A stretch of DNA of 55,376 nt from Deltaproteobacteria bacterium (lineage in GTDB: Bacteria > Myxococcota_A > Polyangia > Polyangiales > Polyangiaceae): assembly GCA_016218915.1 (NCBI GenBank), contig JACRCQ010000043.1, positions 1 to 55,376 of the forward strand, given 5' to 3'. The notes under the pieces are model-generated. The model saw nothing but the letters and a program-made list of their open reading frames with translations, did not search any database and was not told the origin of the DNA. The position numbers were made by a program, and so were the translations under genes. Shown here piece after piece: positions 1 through 8,483 of this stretch (position 1 is the stretch's first letter; each line of letters starts with the position of its first letter).

Positions 1-18
1 GTCATGGCGGGTCCTCCT
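1..18 (-). CDS. Start of a minus-strand gene cut by the left window edge
   Basis: Only an ATG (minus-strand start at position 5) and two further bases lie in the window. It is preceded by a perfect Shine-Dalgarno AGGAGG (positions 13-18 on the plus strand read as CCTCCT) at a normal spacing of seven bases. It lies just downstream of the histidine kinase on the same strand and may be co-transcribed with it. Nothing can be said about the product. Confidence 0.45.
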
Positions 19-82
19 GCGTAGGTAACTGGCTTCGCAACCGTTACGTACCGCAGAAGGCACTCGCTTGTCCTGGCTCCCT

Positions 83-1831
83 TCACACAACACCCCTACG
101 ATTCGGCTCGATCAGCACCGTTCGGATGGAGCCGCACCCAATGGATTTGGACAGGGTCCGCACGAGTGGCTCGTCGTCCATCACCAGGATGCGCCCGTGG
201 CCCGTGGCCAGGCAAACCTCTCCTGGGGCCGACGCGTCCGAAGCCGTGCGAAGGGCGGGCAGCCAGAATCGGAACACGCTTCCCCTGCCAGGCTCCGACT
301 GGACGTCGAGATGGCCGTCGTGGTTCGCTACGATGGAGTAGACCACTGCGAGCCCCAGCCCGGTTCCCTTGTCGCGCGTGGTGAAGAACGGAATGAAGAT
401 CTTGTCCAGGTGCTCGCGCGGGATCCCGTCGCCGTGGTCTTCCACTGTGACACGCACGCAGTCCCTCGGTTCGGGCCCGCGCACGTGCCTGTGCTCGAGC
501 TCGTTGTCGACACGCACGTTCACGACGCCGCCGTTCGGCATGGATTGGACTGCATTCATGACCAGGTTCTGCACCACCTGCGCGATCTGCCCTGCGTCGG
601 CGTCGACGGTCCAGGGAGGCTCGGCAATGGCGACCTCGCATCGCACGCTCGAGCCAGCCGTCGCGAGCTCAGCAGCATCACGGACCGTCTGGGACAGGTT
701 GGTCGCGGTCCTGACAGGGGTTCCGCCCTTGGCAAAGGTCACCAGCTGACGCGTGAGGCCGGTGGCGCGGACAGCTGCCTGCTCCGCGCCGGAAAGGGGC
801 TCCCGCGCCGGGTGGTCCTCGGTCAGCTCCAGGCGGGCGAGGCTCACGTTGCCCAGGATTCCCGTCAGCAGGTTGTTGAAGTCGTGGGCGATACCTCCCG
901 CTAGCGTACGTATCGACTCGAGCTTCTGGGACTGGAGCACGTCCTGCTCTTTGCGCCGCCGCTCGCTGGCGTCGCGGAAGCTCCCTGCAAGCACCTTCTT
1001 GCCCCCGAGGGTCACGAATGACGCCGCAACATCCGCGAGCGTCACGGTCCCGTCCTTGCGGAGCAGCGGGATGTCAGGCGACAGCGCCTGCTCGCCCCGC
1101 ACCTGCGCCTCGAACAGAGCCACAACCCTGGGAAGATCCTCTTGCGGGTGGATGTCCGGTACGCTCAGCGACAGAATCTCCTTCTCGTCGCGTCCAAGCA
1201 GAGCGCACATGGCCCGGTTCACCATCACGAATTTCTTGGTATCCGTCTCCGCCACGAGGATGCCGTCGCTGACCGTGTCGAAAAGTGCTCGGAACCTCGC
1301 TTCGCTCTCTGCGAGCGCCTCCACGAAGAGGCCATTCTGGATCGCCTGCGCAAGCCGTGGCGCCACCAGCTCGATTACCGTCCTGTGCGCCTCGGGCAGC
1401 CCATCCACCTCGCGGCTCCCCGCGTTGAGCGTACCGATGCACCGCCCAGCCACGACCATCGGTGCCGAGAACGTGCACTGGATACCAGCGTCCAGCAGGG
1501 CCCGATCCGCCGGGTTCGGCTTGGGCCAATCCCGGATGTTCTCGCGATAGTACGAGCGGCACTCGCGCACGGTCTCTGTGAGGGTCGAGCTGCCGTGAGC
1601 CACGAGCTGGCCCGAGTTCAGCCCTGCGATCTTCATGGTGCGACCGAAGATGAGAAAGCCACCCTCTTGCTCCCGAAGCAAGGCGACCGAGGCGCGGTCG
1701 ACGCGGAGTCTGTCGTTCATGAACGCCAGTGCGCCGGTCACAATGCGGCCGAACTCGAGATGCGAGGTGTCCCGATCGAAGATGCCCAGGAGCGTGACGA
1801 CGTCCTCCTGCTGGCCTACCCGAGGTGTCAC
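83..1831 (-). CDS. GAF-PAS sensor histidine kinase with truncated receiver domain
   Basis: This is a soluble sensor kinase of 582 residues with no membrane segment. A GAF domain spans about residues 15-170 and a PAS domain about 180-290. The HisKA domain carries the phosphorylatable His316 in the motif GGIAHDFNNLL. The HATPase domain shows an N box (NLVMNAVQSM) and G boxes (DHGDGIP, GTGLGLA). After the kinase core a receiver domain begins (GRILVMDDEPLVRTLS) but stops about 20 residues later, before the phosphoacceptor Asp could occur, so it was probably once a hybrid kinase. The start is a GTG whose Shine-Dalgarno (AAGAGG) sits unusually close. It is divergent from the ECF sigma gene. The ligand is unknown; the GAF domain suggests a cytoplasmic small-molecule or redox signal. 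Confidence 0.9.
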   Translation of the reverse strand: MTPRVGQQEDVVTLLGIFDRDTSHLEFGRIVTGALAFMNDRLRVDRASVALLREQEGGFLIFGRTMKIAGLNSGQLVAHGSSTLTETVRECRSYYRENIRDWPKPNPADRALLDAGIQCTFSAPMVVAGRCIGTLNAGSREVDGLPEAHRTVIELVAPRLAQAIQNGLFVEALAESEARFRALFDTVSDGILVAETDTKKFVMVNRAMCALLGRDEKEILSLSVPDIHPQEDLPRVVALFEAQVRGEQALSPDIPLLRKDGTVTLADVAASFVTLGGKKVLAGSFRDASERRRKEQDVLQSQKLESIRTLAGGIAHDFNNLLTGILGNVSLARLELTEDHPAREPLSGAEQAAVRATGLTRQLVTFAKGGTPVRTATNLSQTVRDAAELATAGSSVRCEVAIAEPPWTVDADAGQIAQVVQNLVMNAVQSMPNGGVVNVRVDNELEHRHVRGPEPRDCVRVTVEDHGDGIPREHLDKIFIPFFTTRDKGTGLGLAVVYSIVANHDGHLDVQSEPGRGSVFRFWLPALRTASDASAPGEVCLATGHGRILVMDDEPLVRTLSKSIGCGSIRTVLIEPNRRGVV

Positions 1832-2000
1832 CTCTTCAGCCTAACACGCTGCCAGCTCCTCACAACTGCCCAAGATACGCCTGTGCCTCAAAAATAGATG
1901 AGCCGCTCTTCATGCGTCCGATGACTTATGCTTGCGAAACGCCGTGAGCCCTCCAACCGTCAACCGCTCCAACCGCTTTGCCCACGCCCGCGTGAGGTTG

Positions 2001-2603
2001 GTGTCCAGTGAGCGTCCGCGTCATGCGGACGACTCCGCGCTGGTCGAGGCGCTGAAGCAGGGTGACCCCGTTGCGCTGGCCGACTGGTACGACCGATTCG
2101 CGCCAGACGTGCTTCGCGTGCTCTCGCGCATCCTCGGGCCTGACCTCGACCTGGCTGACATCCACCACGATGTGTTCGTCCGCGCCCTGTCGTCGATTCG
2201 CACGCTCAACGACCCCTCCGCGCTTCGCCCATGGCTGATCTCCGTCGCGGTTCACACAGCCCGGACCGCGATCCTGCGTCGAAACCGTGGCAGATGGCTG
2301 CGGTTCCTCTCCTTTGGCCTGGTTCCTGACATGCCCGCGCCTGTGGCAACCAGAGAGTCGGTGGAAGCGGTCAGAGACGTGTATCGCGTGCTCAGAGCCT
2401 TGCCAACCGACGATAGAGTGGTGTTTGCACTGCGTTTCATCGACGGTATGGAGCTGCAGGAGATCGCGGACGCATGCGGGGTTTCCCTGGCTACCGCGAA
2501 GCGTCGCGTCGCGCGCGCACGCGATCGCTTCTGGACGAGAGCAAGACGCTATCCCGCTCTTGCGGAATGGCTCGACGAGGAGGTGCGTGATGGGGACAGC
2601 TGA
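2001..2603 (+). CDS. ECF-type RNA polymerase sigma factor
   Basis: A two-domain extracytoplasmic-function sigma factor. Region 2 covers the ADWYDRFAPDVLRVLSR and DIHHDVFVRAL stretches. Region 4 carries the helix-turn-helix around LQEIADACGVSLATAKRRV. The reading frame is open further up, with possible starts at TTG 1932 and GTG 1944. GTG 2001 is preferred because it has a GAGG motif just upstream and leaves a normal ECF N-terminus (SSERPRHADDSALVEAL). The stop overlaps the next gene by 14 bases, so it is translationally coupled to the FecR-like membrane protein, its probable anti-sigma or regulatory partner. Confidence 0.88.
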   Translation: MSSERPRHADDSALVEALKQGDPVALADWYDRFAPDVLRVLSRILGPDLDLADIHHDVFVRALSSIRTLNDPSALRPWLISVAVHTARTAILRRNRGRWLRFLSFGLVPDMPAPVATRESVEAVRDVYRVLRALPTDDRVVFALRFIDGMELQEIADACGVSLATAKRRVARARDRFWTRARRYPALAEWLDEEVRDGDS

Positions 2604-3834
2604 TCGATCCTCGCGCAACCTTGGCAAGCACGTAGCGCAGCAGGTCGACGCGCTCGTGTCCAACAGCGTGGACCTCGCCTCTGGCCGGGCCCGCCTGGTC
2701 GATGCAGCAGCAAGCCGTCGTTCCCCACGCCTGCCCAGGATTCTCGCGCTTGCAGCCGCGCTTGCGGTGCTATCTGTTGTTGCATTCTTCACCCTGCGCC
2801 CCAAGCCCATGACCTTCGAGATCGGCGCGTCTTCCGCCGGCGGTGTGGGCTCCTGGATCGCTGCGCCGCCTGACCGCGACGTGTCCGTGCAGTTCTCGGA
2901 CGGCAGCCGGATCGGGCTCGAGCCTGGCGCGCGCGCCCGCGTGGTGGAGCTCGACTCGCGGGGGGCCCACCTGGTGCTCGAACGTGGCAGCGTCGATGCC
3001 AACGTGGTGCATCGCTCCTCGACCCGCTGGCTCGTGAGCGTGGGGCCCTACAACGTGCGCGTCACCGGCACCCGCTTCCACGCAACCTGGGATCCGATCA
3101 AGGAGCAGTTCACGCTGCAGATGATCGACGGGAGCGTGGTCGTGTCAGGCCCGGGCGTAAAGGAAAGGCCTGTGTCCAACGGCGAAGCGCTCGTGGTGCA
3201 GGGGACGGATCAACCACCGCGGTTCCTGGACCGCAACGCTGCATCGAGCGCTTCGATGGGATCGTCCGAGCCTCCGCTCGCCATCTCCGCGCTTCCGCTC
3301 GCGCCTTCCGCTTCCGCTGCGCATGAGGGGATGACCGATGCCGGCGCTCCGAGCGCTCCCGCGTGGAACGAGCTGGCAGCTTCAGGGCAGCACCGCGAAG
3401 CGGTCGAAGCAGCGGAGCGCGAGGGCTACGACAGCGTGCTCGCCTCGGCAGGTGAGGGGGATCTGATGCTTCTTGGCGACGCAGCACGCTTCTCAGGACG
3501 CGCAGCCCGATCGATCCAGGCGTATCAGGCTGTGCGACGCAGGTTCCCAGGGTCAGAGCGGGCTGCGCACGCAGCGTTCCTGATGGGCAAGGTCAACGCG
3601 GATCTCTTCCGCAACCCAGGCATGGCTGCGCGATTCTTCGATACGTATCTCGCTGAGCAGCCAGGGGGTGCTTTTGCTCGTGAGGCCTCAGGACGGCTGA
3701 TCGAAGCCAGGCGAAACTCCGGAGACAGCGCGGCTGCGCGCAACGCGGCTCGCAGGTATCTCCGGCTCTACCCCCAGGGGCCGCACGCTGCGCTGGCGCG
3801 CACGGTCCTGAAAGAAGGAGACGACGATGAGTAG
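2590..3834 (+). CDS. FecR-domain membrane protein with TPR-like C-terminus
   Basis: A 414-residue bitopic protein. Residues 1-49 are cytoplasmic and a single membrane helix lies at about 50-70. A FecR-like domain follows (about 80-190, containing GSRIGLEPGARARVVEL and VRVTGTRFHATWD). Then come an Ala/Ser/Pro linker and tetratricopeptide-like helices (about 265-410, ending HAALARTVLKEGDDDE). FecR-type proteins transmit envelope signals to ECF sigma factors, and the adjacent overlapping sigma gene fits this. I chose ATG 2590 because GAGGAGG lies just upstream; GTG 2587 is equally close. No TonB-dependent receptor is nearby, so iron uptake should not be assumed. Confidence 0.85.
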   Translation: MGTADRSSRNLGKHVAQQVDALVSNSVDLASGRARLVDAAASRRSPRLPRILALAAALAVLSVVAFFTLRPKPMTFEIGASSAGGVGSWIAAPPDRDVSVQFSDGSRIGLEPGARARVVELDSRGAHLVLERGSVDANVVHRSSTRWLVSVGPYNVRVTGTRFHATWDPIKEQFTLQMIDGSVVVSGPGVKERPVSNGEALVVQGTDQPPRFLDRNAASSASMGSSEPPLAISALPLAPSASAAHEGMTDAGAPSAPAWNELAASGQHREAVEAAEREGYDSVLASAGEGDLMLLGDAARFSGRAARSIQAYQAVRRRFPGSERAAHAAFLMGKVNADLFRNPGMAARFFDTYLAEQPGGAFAREASGRLIEARRNSGDSAAARNAARRYLRLYPQGPHAALARTVLKEGDDDE

Positions 3835-5167
3835 CCGTGACGGTCGAGTCGCATCTCGGGGTCGGATCGTCGTGGCAGCTCTGTCGGCTGCGGCCATCCC
3901 GTTCGGACTCCTGACCCTGGGGCCGATCGCGGCGAACGCGCAGACCGCCGCTGGCTCTGCATCTGCGCTGACCGCATCGACGACTGTACCGGCCGCGTCG
4001 ACACCCGCACCTGTGGCAACCCCTCCCATCTCAGCTCCCAAGCCGTTGACGCGCGGGACGGTTTTGGTGTTCGGCTCCCCGCAGGATCGCGTGGTGCAGC
4101 GGCTTCGCTCCGAGTTGGTGGGGCTCGGCTTGCAGGTGATCATCGTCGATTCCGCAGCCCCTGATGCGTCGACCGGGCCGGACGCGTCGCTCGCGCGCTC
4201 CATGGACGCAGTAGGCGCGGTCCGCATGCTCCCTGCTGGAGGCGGTGTGGAGGTCTGGGTGATGGAGCAGGGCACAGGCAGGACCCTGGAGCACGACATG
4301 GTCAGCGATGCGAAGGCACCGGACCCGGATGCTGCGATCGCGCTGCGCGCTGTGGAGCTGCTGCGGGCGCGTCTGCTCCCCACGGTTCCAAAGCGCGTTC
4401 ACGAGGAGGAGCCGGAGCCTGATCGCGCACGGCCTGAGCGCGAGCCGCGGCCAACTGCGCCGCCGCCGCCCCAGCCGGTGCAGAACCTGCTCGGCCTTCA
4501 TGTGGTGCCTGACTTCAGCCTGTACTCGGGCACAGACGTCTGCGGGCAGGAGAGCCAGAGGTCAGGCAAGTACGGGTGCTTCCGCGACGACGACAAGCAG
4601 TACCACGGCAATCCGACTCCAGTTGCTGGCAACGAAGCGCCAAGCGGCTTCCGATGGGCTGGGCTGCGAGTGCTCCTCTCCTACGATCGCGTGCTTGGTA
4701 GCAACATCGCCCTTGGCGCGCGCGCCGGATTGGCGTTTGGCGGGGGTCCGAAGTTCGACGACGGCGGCTCGTTTCGCCCCTTCCATCTGGAGGCGCGCGC
4801 GTCGTACTGGTTTGGCGACCGCCCGTTCTCCAGCACTGGGCTGATGCCGTTCATCTTTGTCGCTGGCGGCATGGCGCAGTTCGATTCCAAGTCCGAGGTG
4901 CCGGTGCGGGAGTCAGAGCAGTGCTCGACCTATCCGGGCGCGCTCTGCCCTGTGTACGCCGGCAGCGACATCGTCCAGTACAACCCGCAGGGGCAGACCG
5001 TGACCGGGTGGCACCGGTCAGGACGCACCTTTGTGGGGGGCGGGCTGGGCGCGATGTACGCGATCAGCGTGGGGAACGGGCCAGTGGCCAGCCTGAAAGT
5101 CTCGCAAGCGATGTCTCCGTCGACCACGGTGCTGTCGCCAGAGCTGGGGTGGGTGATCGGGTTCTGA
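3827..5167 (+). CDS. Secreted hypothetical protein, probable outer-membrane barrel-like domain
   Basis: 446 residues, overlapping the FecR-like gene by 8 bases, so third gene of the sigma operon. It starts with a signal peptide (hydrophobic core about residues 15-36, ANAQ cleavage-like site). Then comes an alpha/beta region of about 170 residues, then a Pro-rich linker (PPPPQP). The C-terminal half is rich in Gly and aromatic residues in alternating strands (LGARAGLAFGGG, HLEARASYWFGDRP, FVGGGLGAMYAISV), as in small outer-membrane beta barrels. I do not recognise a named family. The context suggests an envelope component made under control of, or sensed by, the adjacent ECF sigma system. Confidence 0.8.
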   Translation: MSSRDGRVASRGRIVVAALSAAAIPFGLLTLGPIAANAQTAAGSASALTASTTVPAASTPAPVATPPISAPKPLTRGTVLVFGSPQDRVVQRLRSELVGLGLQVIIVDSAAPDASTGPDASLARSMDAVGAVRMLPAGGGVEVWVMEQGTGRTLEHDMVSDAKAPDPDAAIALRAVELLRARLLPTVPKRVHEEEPEPDRARPEREPRPTAPPPPQPVQNLLGLHVVPDFSLYSGTDVCGQESQRSGKYGCFRDDDKQYHGNPTPVAGNEAPSGFRWAGLRVLLSYDRVLGSNIALGARAGLAFGGGPKFDDGGSFRPFHLEARASYWFGDRPFSSTGLMPFIFVAGGMAQFDSKSEVPVRESEQCSTYPGALCPVYAGSDIVQYNPQGQTVTGWHRSGRTFVGGGLGAMYAISVGNGPVASLKVSQAMSPSTTVLSPELGWVIGF

Positions 5168-5260
5168 CCAGCCCCAATCGCCGCCGCCGGATCCTCTTCC
5201 TCCCCCCACCGACGGGAATCCTCTGAGCCCTCGTTTAAGGTTCAGAAAGGACGTTCCCCC

Positions 5261-5938
5261 ATGAAGAACCTCGGTTATTTGCTTCCTGTCGTTGCCATCG
5301 CCCTTGCCGCTTGCAGCGCGGCCTCTCAGCCCGGAGCGGATGAACCGCTGGGCACCAACGCTGCCGAATCGACCGACAACACCGCTCCTGGCGCTGACCC
5401 CGCTCATCAGCGCGGCCCGGGCCAGTTCTTTGCCAAGCTCGACACGAACAAGGACGGCAAGGTGACGCTCGAAGAGGCACGCGCAGAGTCAGCCGCGCGC
5501 TTTGCTGTTGCAGACACGAACAAGGACGGCTTCCTCGACGCGACCGAGATGGCTGCGATGCACCCGGGCAAGCCGGGCATGCAGGGTCACGGACACAAGG
5601 GCAAGGGCATGGAGCGCTTGGACAAGGACGGCAACGGCTCGATCTCTAAGGCCGAAGCCCCGCCGCGTCTGCTCGAGCACTTTGACGCCATCGACACCAA
5701 CAAGGACGGCGTGCTGGACCAGACCGAGCTGCAGGCTGCGCGCAAGGCCCACCAGGGGCAGGGCAGGGGCCCTGGAATGGGGATGCCCAAGATGGACGCA
5801 GACGGCGACGGCAAGGTATCGCTCGCCGAGTTCACGGAGATGCACTCCAAGATGTTCAGTCGCATGGACAAGGACAACGATGGGGCTGTCACGCAAGCCG
5901 AGCTGCAAGCTGCCCGCCCGCATCGTCGCGCGCGTTGA
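5261..5938 (+). CDS. EF-hand calcium-binding lipoprotein
   Basis: 225 residues with a lipoprotein signal (lipobox LAAC, Cys18). It has six EF-hand-type loops starting near residues 61, 85, 121, 145, 179 and 203, for example DTNKDGKVTLEE, DKDGNGSISKAE and DADGDGKVSLAE. The canonical oxygen ligands are at loop positions 1, 3, 5 and 12. The protein should bind several Ca2+ ions in the periplasm. Gly/Met/His-rich linkers (HPGKPGMQGHGHKGKGM) separate the pairs and might bind other metals. Shine-Dalgarno GAAAGGA precedes the start. It is the first gene of a cluster with an ECF sigma, a small membrane protein and a periplasmic metal-sensor-like protein, so it may be a target or part of that sensing system. 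Confidence 0.92.
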   Translation: MKNLGYLLPVVAIALAACSAASQPGADEPLGTNAAESTDNTAPGADPAHQRGPGQFFAKLDTNKDGKVTLEEARAESAARFAVADTNKDGFLDATEMAAMHPGKPGMQGHGHKGKGMERLDKDGNGSISKAEAPPRLLEHFDAIDTNKDGVLDQTELQAARKAHQGQGRGPGMGMPKMDADGDGKVSLAEFTEMHSKMFSRMDKDNDGAVTQAELQAARPHRRAR

Positions 5939-5995
5939 CGCGCGCCTCGCAGGCCACGATGCTGACCGCACCCCCTGGAGCTGCCCTGTCCCCGC

Positions 5996-6580
5996 ATGAA
6001 GAGCGAAGCGCCCACGTCACCCGAATCGCAGCAGACCGCAGAAGCGGAGCTGGTCCAGAGGGTGCTCGATGGGGACGCAGCAGCAGCGCGCCAGGTGGTC
6101 GGCCAGCACCTGGGACCGATCACCGGGTTCGCCTTTCGCATGCTGGGAGATGCAGCCGAGGCAGAGGATGTGGCGCAGGAGACCTTCCTTCGATTGTGGC
6201 GCGACCTGCCTCGGTGGGAGCCACGCGCACGGCTCAGCACGTGGCTCCACCGGGTGGCGCACAACCTGTGCATCGATCGTCTTCGGGCAAACCGGACCAC
6301 GCCGCTCGATGCGGCTTCCGACCCGGTCGACCCGCGCGCAGGTGCGCCAGCGCAGATGGAGGAGCTTCAGCGATCGCGCGCGGTCGCAGCAGCTCTGGCC
6401 GAGCTTCCCGAGCGTCAACGAGCCGCCGTCACGCTCGTCTATCACCAGGGATTGAGCAATCGGGAAGCTGCCGAGGTGTTGGGCGTCGATGTGGACGCAC
6501 TCGAATCGTTGCTCGCTCGCGGGCGACGAGGCTTGCGAAAACGTCTGGTGGACAGCGCGCAAGCTGATCGCGCCGGGTAG
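5996..6580 (+). CDS. ECF-type RNA polymerase sigma factor (metal-stress-like module)
   Basis: 194 residues. Region 2 (about 15-85) includes GFAFRMLGDAAEAEDVAQ and RLSTWLHRVAHNLCIDRLR. Region 4 (about 120-178) includes the helix-turn-helix LSNREAAEVLGVDVDALES. The gene lies 57 bases after the EF-hand gene and 12 bases before a small single-TM protein, then a Metal_resist-type protein. The set resembles the arrangement of CnrH-CnrY-CnrX, in which an ECF sigma is held by a membrane anti-sigma that is controlled by a periplasmic metal sensor. The inducing ion here cannot be read from sequence. Confidence 0.9.
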   Translation: MKSEAPTSPESQQTAEAELVQRVLDGDAAAARQVVGQHLGPITGFAFRMLGDAAEAEDVAQETFLRLWRDLPRWEPRARLSTWLHRVAHNLCIDRLRANRTTPLDAASDPVDPRAGAPAQMEELQRSRAVAAALAELPERQRAAVTLVYHQGLSNREAAEVLGVDVDALESLLARGRRGLRKRLVDSAQADRAG

Positions 6581-6592
6581 GGAGTCGAAGCC

Positions 6593-7057
6593 ATGGGAAC
6601 TGGAAACAGCAGGCACGACAGGATGAATCAGGCTCGGTTCGAGCAGATCGTGGCTGCGTACGGAGCGCGCCCGGCTCAATGGCCCGAGGAGGAACGCGAC
6701 GCGGCCGTAGCGTTCGCAGAGACCTCGGCGCAAGCGCGCGCCCTGCTCGCGGAAGAATCCCGGCTCGACCTGATGCTCGACGACGCTCCGGCCATCGAGC
6801 CGTCGCGATCGCTTCGTGACCGGATCCTGCAAGCCGCGCCGCGCCCCGTGGTTTCCCTTGCGGAGCGACTCGATCGCTGGGCGTCAGGGCTGTGGCCGTT
6901 CGGCCGAAGCTGGCAGCCAGCCGCTGTGCTGGCCACCGCAGCAGCGCTCGGGATTGCGGCAGGTTGGCTCGTTCCCAGCAGCGAGACCGAGGCAGACACC
7001 GCGGATGTCGCCAGCCTTACCCTGGATGATATCGCTGATCTCGGAGATACCCAATGA
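6593..7057 (+). CDS. Small single-TM protein, probable anti-sigma factor
   Basis: 154 residues. A cytoplasmic helical N-terminus (FEQIVAAYGARPAQWPEEER) is followed by a membrane helix at about residues 104-126 (PAAVLATAAALGIAAGWLVP) and a short acidic periplasmic tail. There is no zinc-binding HxxxCxxC motif, so it is not a ZAS-type anti-sigma. Its position directly after an ECF sigma and overlapping a periplasmic sensor by 4 bases (ATGA) suggests it is the membrane anti-sigma of the module. The family resembles short proteins found next to Metal_resist proteins in other proteobacteria. The function is inferred from context. Confidence 0.72.
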   Translation: MGTGNSRHDRMNQARFEQIVAAYGARPAQWPEEERDAAVAFAETSAQARALLAEESRLDLMLDDAPAIEPSRSLRDRILQAAPRPVVSLAERLDRWASGLWPFGRSWQPAAVLATAAALGIAAGWLVPSSETEADTADVASLTLDDIADLGDTQ

Positions 7058-7509
7058 ACGCGCTTCGAGCCCGCCCCTGGGCGCTGCTCTTCGTGATCTC
7101 GCTTGCCATCAACCTGTTTCTGGGAGGGATGCTCACGGCCCGATGGCTCCAGCGCTCGCGCGCAGGCGGCGGGCCCATGGGGTTTGGCCCTCCTGCGTTT
7201 CGCGTTCTTGGACCTGAAGCACGGCCGATTGCAGAGCGGGTCTGGACCAGTCGCAGGGAAGAGGTCTCCCAGCGCATGCGCGCTGCCAGGGAGGCGCGCA
7301 AGCACTCGGCTGAGGCGCTGTCGGCTGAGCCGTTCGACGCTGCCAAAGCTGCGGCCGCTCTCGCTGACGCGCGCGCCAAGACCGCGTCTGCCGAGGAGCT
7401 GGTGAACCAGATCATGGTCGAGATCGCAGGCGCTTTGCCTCCTGCAGAGCGGGCCAAGCTTGGACAGGCGATGGAGCACGGACGCGGGCCGCGGGCCCGA
7501 GGGCGATAG
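7054..7509 (+). CDS. Periplasmic heavy-metal-sensor-like protein (Metal_resist family)
   Basis: 151 residues. An N-terminal membrane anchor (about residues 10-30) is followed by a periplasmic helical hairpin domain (VWTSRREEVSQRMRAAREAR, ALADARAKTASAEELVNQIM). This matches the all-helical CnrX/Spy-like Metal_resist fold. Only two His (in ARKHS and AMEHG) and no Cys are present in the periplasmic part, so the CnrX metal site is not obviously conserved. It is the last gene of the EF-hand/sigma/anti-sigma cluster and overlaps the preceding gene by ATGA. It is likely the sensor that controls the anti-sigma. Confidence 0.8.
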   Translation: MNALRARPWALLFVISLAINLFLGGMLTARWLQRSRAGGGPMGFGPPAFRVLGPEARPIAERVWTSRREEVSQRMRAAREARKHSAEALSAEPFDAAKAAAALADARAKTASAEELVNQIMVEIAGALPPAERAKLGQAMEHGRGPRARGR

Positions 7510-7512
7510 GAG

Positions 7513-7547
7513 GCTACAGGCTTCGGGCTTCAGGCTTCAGGCATCGG
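7513..7547. repeat. Heptanucleotide tandem repeat, five units of GCTTCAG type
   Basis: Five 7-bp units run without gaps (GCTACAG, GCTTCGG, GCTTCAG, GCTTCAG, GCATCGG) just after the stop of the metal-sensor gene. It resembles the short tandemly repeated heptamers scattered between genes of many large bacterial genomes. The remaining intergenic stretch up to 7742 has GC-rich inverted elements but no gene that I can support. Confidence 0.75.
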
Positions 7548-7742
7548 GATCCCGTAGCGGCGCGCGACCGGCGCGCCTCCGATCGACGCGGCACTGCCGC
7601 GTCTTGCGCAGTGTTGCCCCGCGTTCCCGCCGCGTCTCGACGGCAGCCTGGAGCCCCTGCGCAATAGGCTCGCGATAACGCTTTACGCTGTTCGGCTGTC
7701 TTGCCATTGGGCTGGGGCATTCCACCCACCGGGCCGTACAAC

Positions 7743-8483
7743 ATGAACGAAGAGCATCAAACGCCGCGTGTTGACAGCGATTCGATCCGCATCCTTGCCG
7801 TCCAGACCGCGGACGGACCGATGGGAGAGCTCCGAGGCTACCTTGAAAGCCGCGGTCTCGCCGTGTCCTGCTGCGTCGACCCGGAGCTTGCGCTCGAGCA
7901 GATCTCCCGCGCCCATCCTGATCTGGTGCTGATCCAATCGGTACGGGGGAGCTACGACGGAATGCGCTTTTGTGCTGCGCTGCGCGAGCGCTCGGACGTC
8001 CCAGTCATCGTCATAGCCGACCGAGGGGAAGACGCTGATTGCGTGCTGGCGCTCGAAGTGGGCGCTGACGACTTCGTGGCCGACCAAAGCTCCCCTCGCG
8101 AGCTGCTGGCGCGCATCCGCGCGCACGTGCGCCGCGCCCGAGGGTGCATCGGTCCCGGCCTGCGCGTGGTTCAGGTCGGCGCATTGCGCCTGGAGCCGCG
8201 CGCCATGACCGCGACTCTCGATGGGCGCGTGCTGAGCCTCACGTCCTACGAGTTCCAGCTGCTGCAGGTGCTCGCAGAGCGTGCCGGACAGGTGCTCACG
8301 CGAGAGCAGCTCCTGCAGAGGGTCGGCGGGAGGTGTGACGAGCCCTTCGATCGCGCGATCGACGTGAGGATTTCGCGTCTGCGGGGCAAGCTCGGGGATG
8401 ATCCGCGAGCGCCGCGCCTGCTCAAGACCGTGCGAGGCGCCGGATATCTCTTCGCCGCTTGTGACCTCGATCCTTCTTCCTGA
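7743..8483 (+). CDS. OmpR-type response regulator with degenerate receiver
   Basis: 246 residues. The C-terminal winged helix (about 140-238) is intact: LSLTSYEFQLLQVLAERAGQ, then RAIDVRISRLRGKLGDD and TVRGAGYLF. The N-terminal receiver keeps the fold (SDVPVIVIADRGED, LEVGADDFVA, SPRELLARIRAHVRR), but every catalytic residue is changed. The phosphoacceptor Asp is Gln65, the acidic pair is Gln21-Thr22, the Thr is Ala92 and the Lys-Pro is Asp114-Gln115. It should not be phosphorylated and probably acts constitutively or through another ligand. No kinase is adjacent, so it is an orphan. The frame continues upstream to 7701, but ATG 7743 begins the usual receiver N-terminus. Confidence 0.9.
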   Translation: MNEEHQTPRVDSDSIRILAVQTADGPMGELRGYLESRGLAVSCCVDPELALEQISRAHPDLVLIQSVRGSYDGMRFCAALRERSDVPVIVIADRGEDADCVLALEVGADDFVADQSSPRELLARIRAHVRRARGCIGPGLRVVQVGALRLEPRAMTATLDGRVLSLTSYEFQLLQVLAERAGQVLTREQLLQRVGGRCDEPFDRAIDVRISRLRGKLGDDPRAPRLLKTVRGAGYLFAACDLDPSS

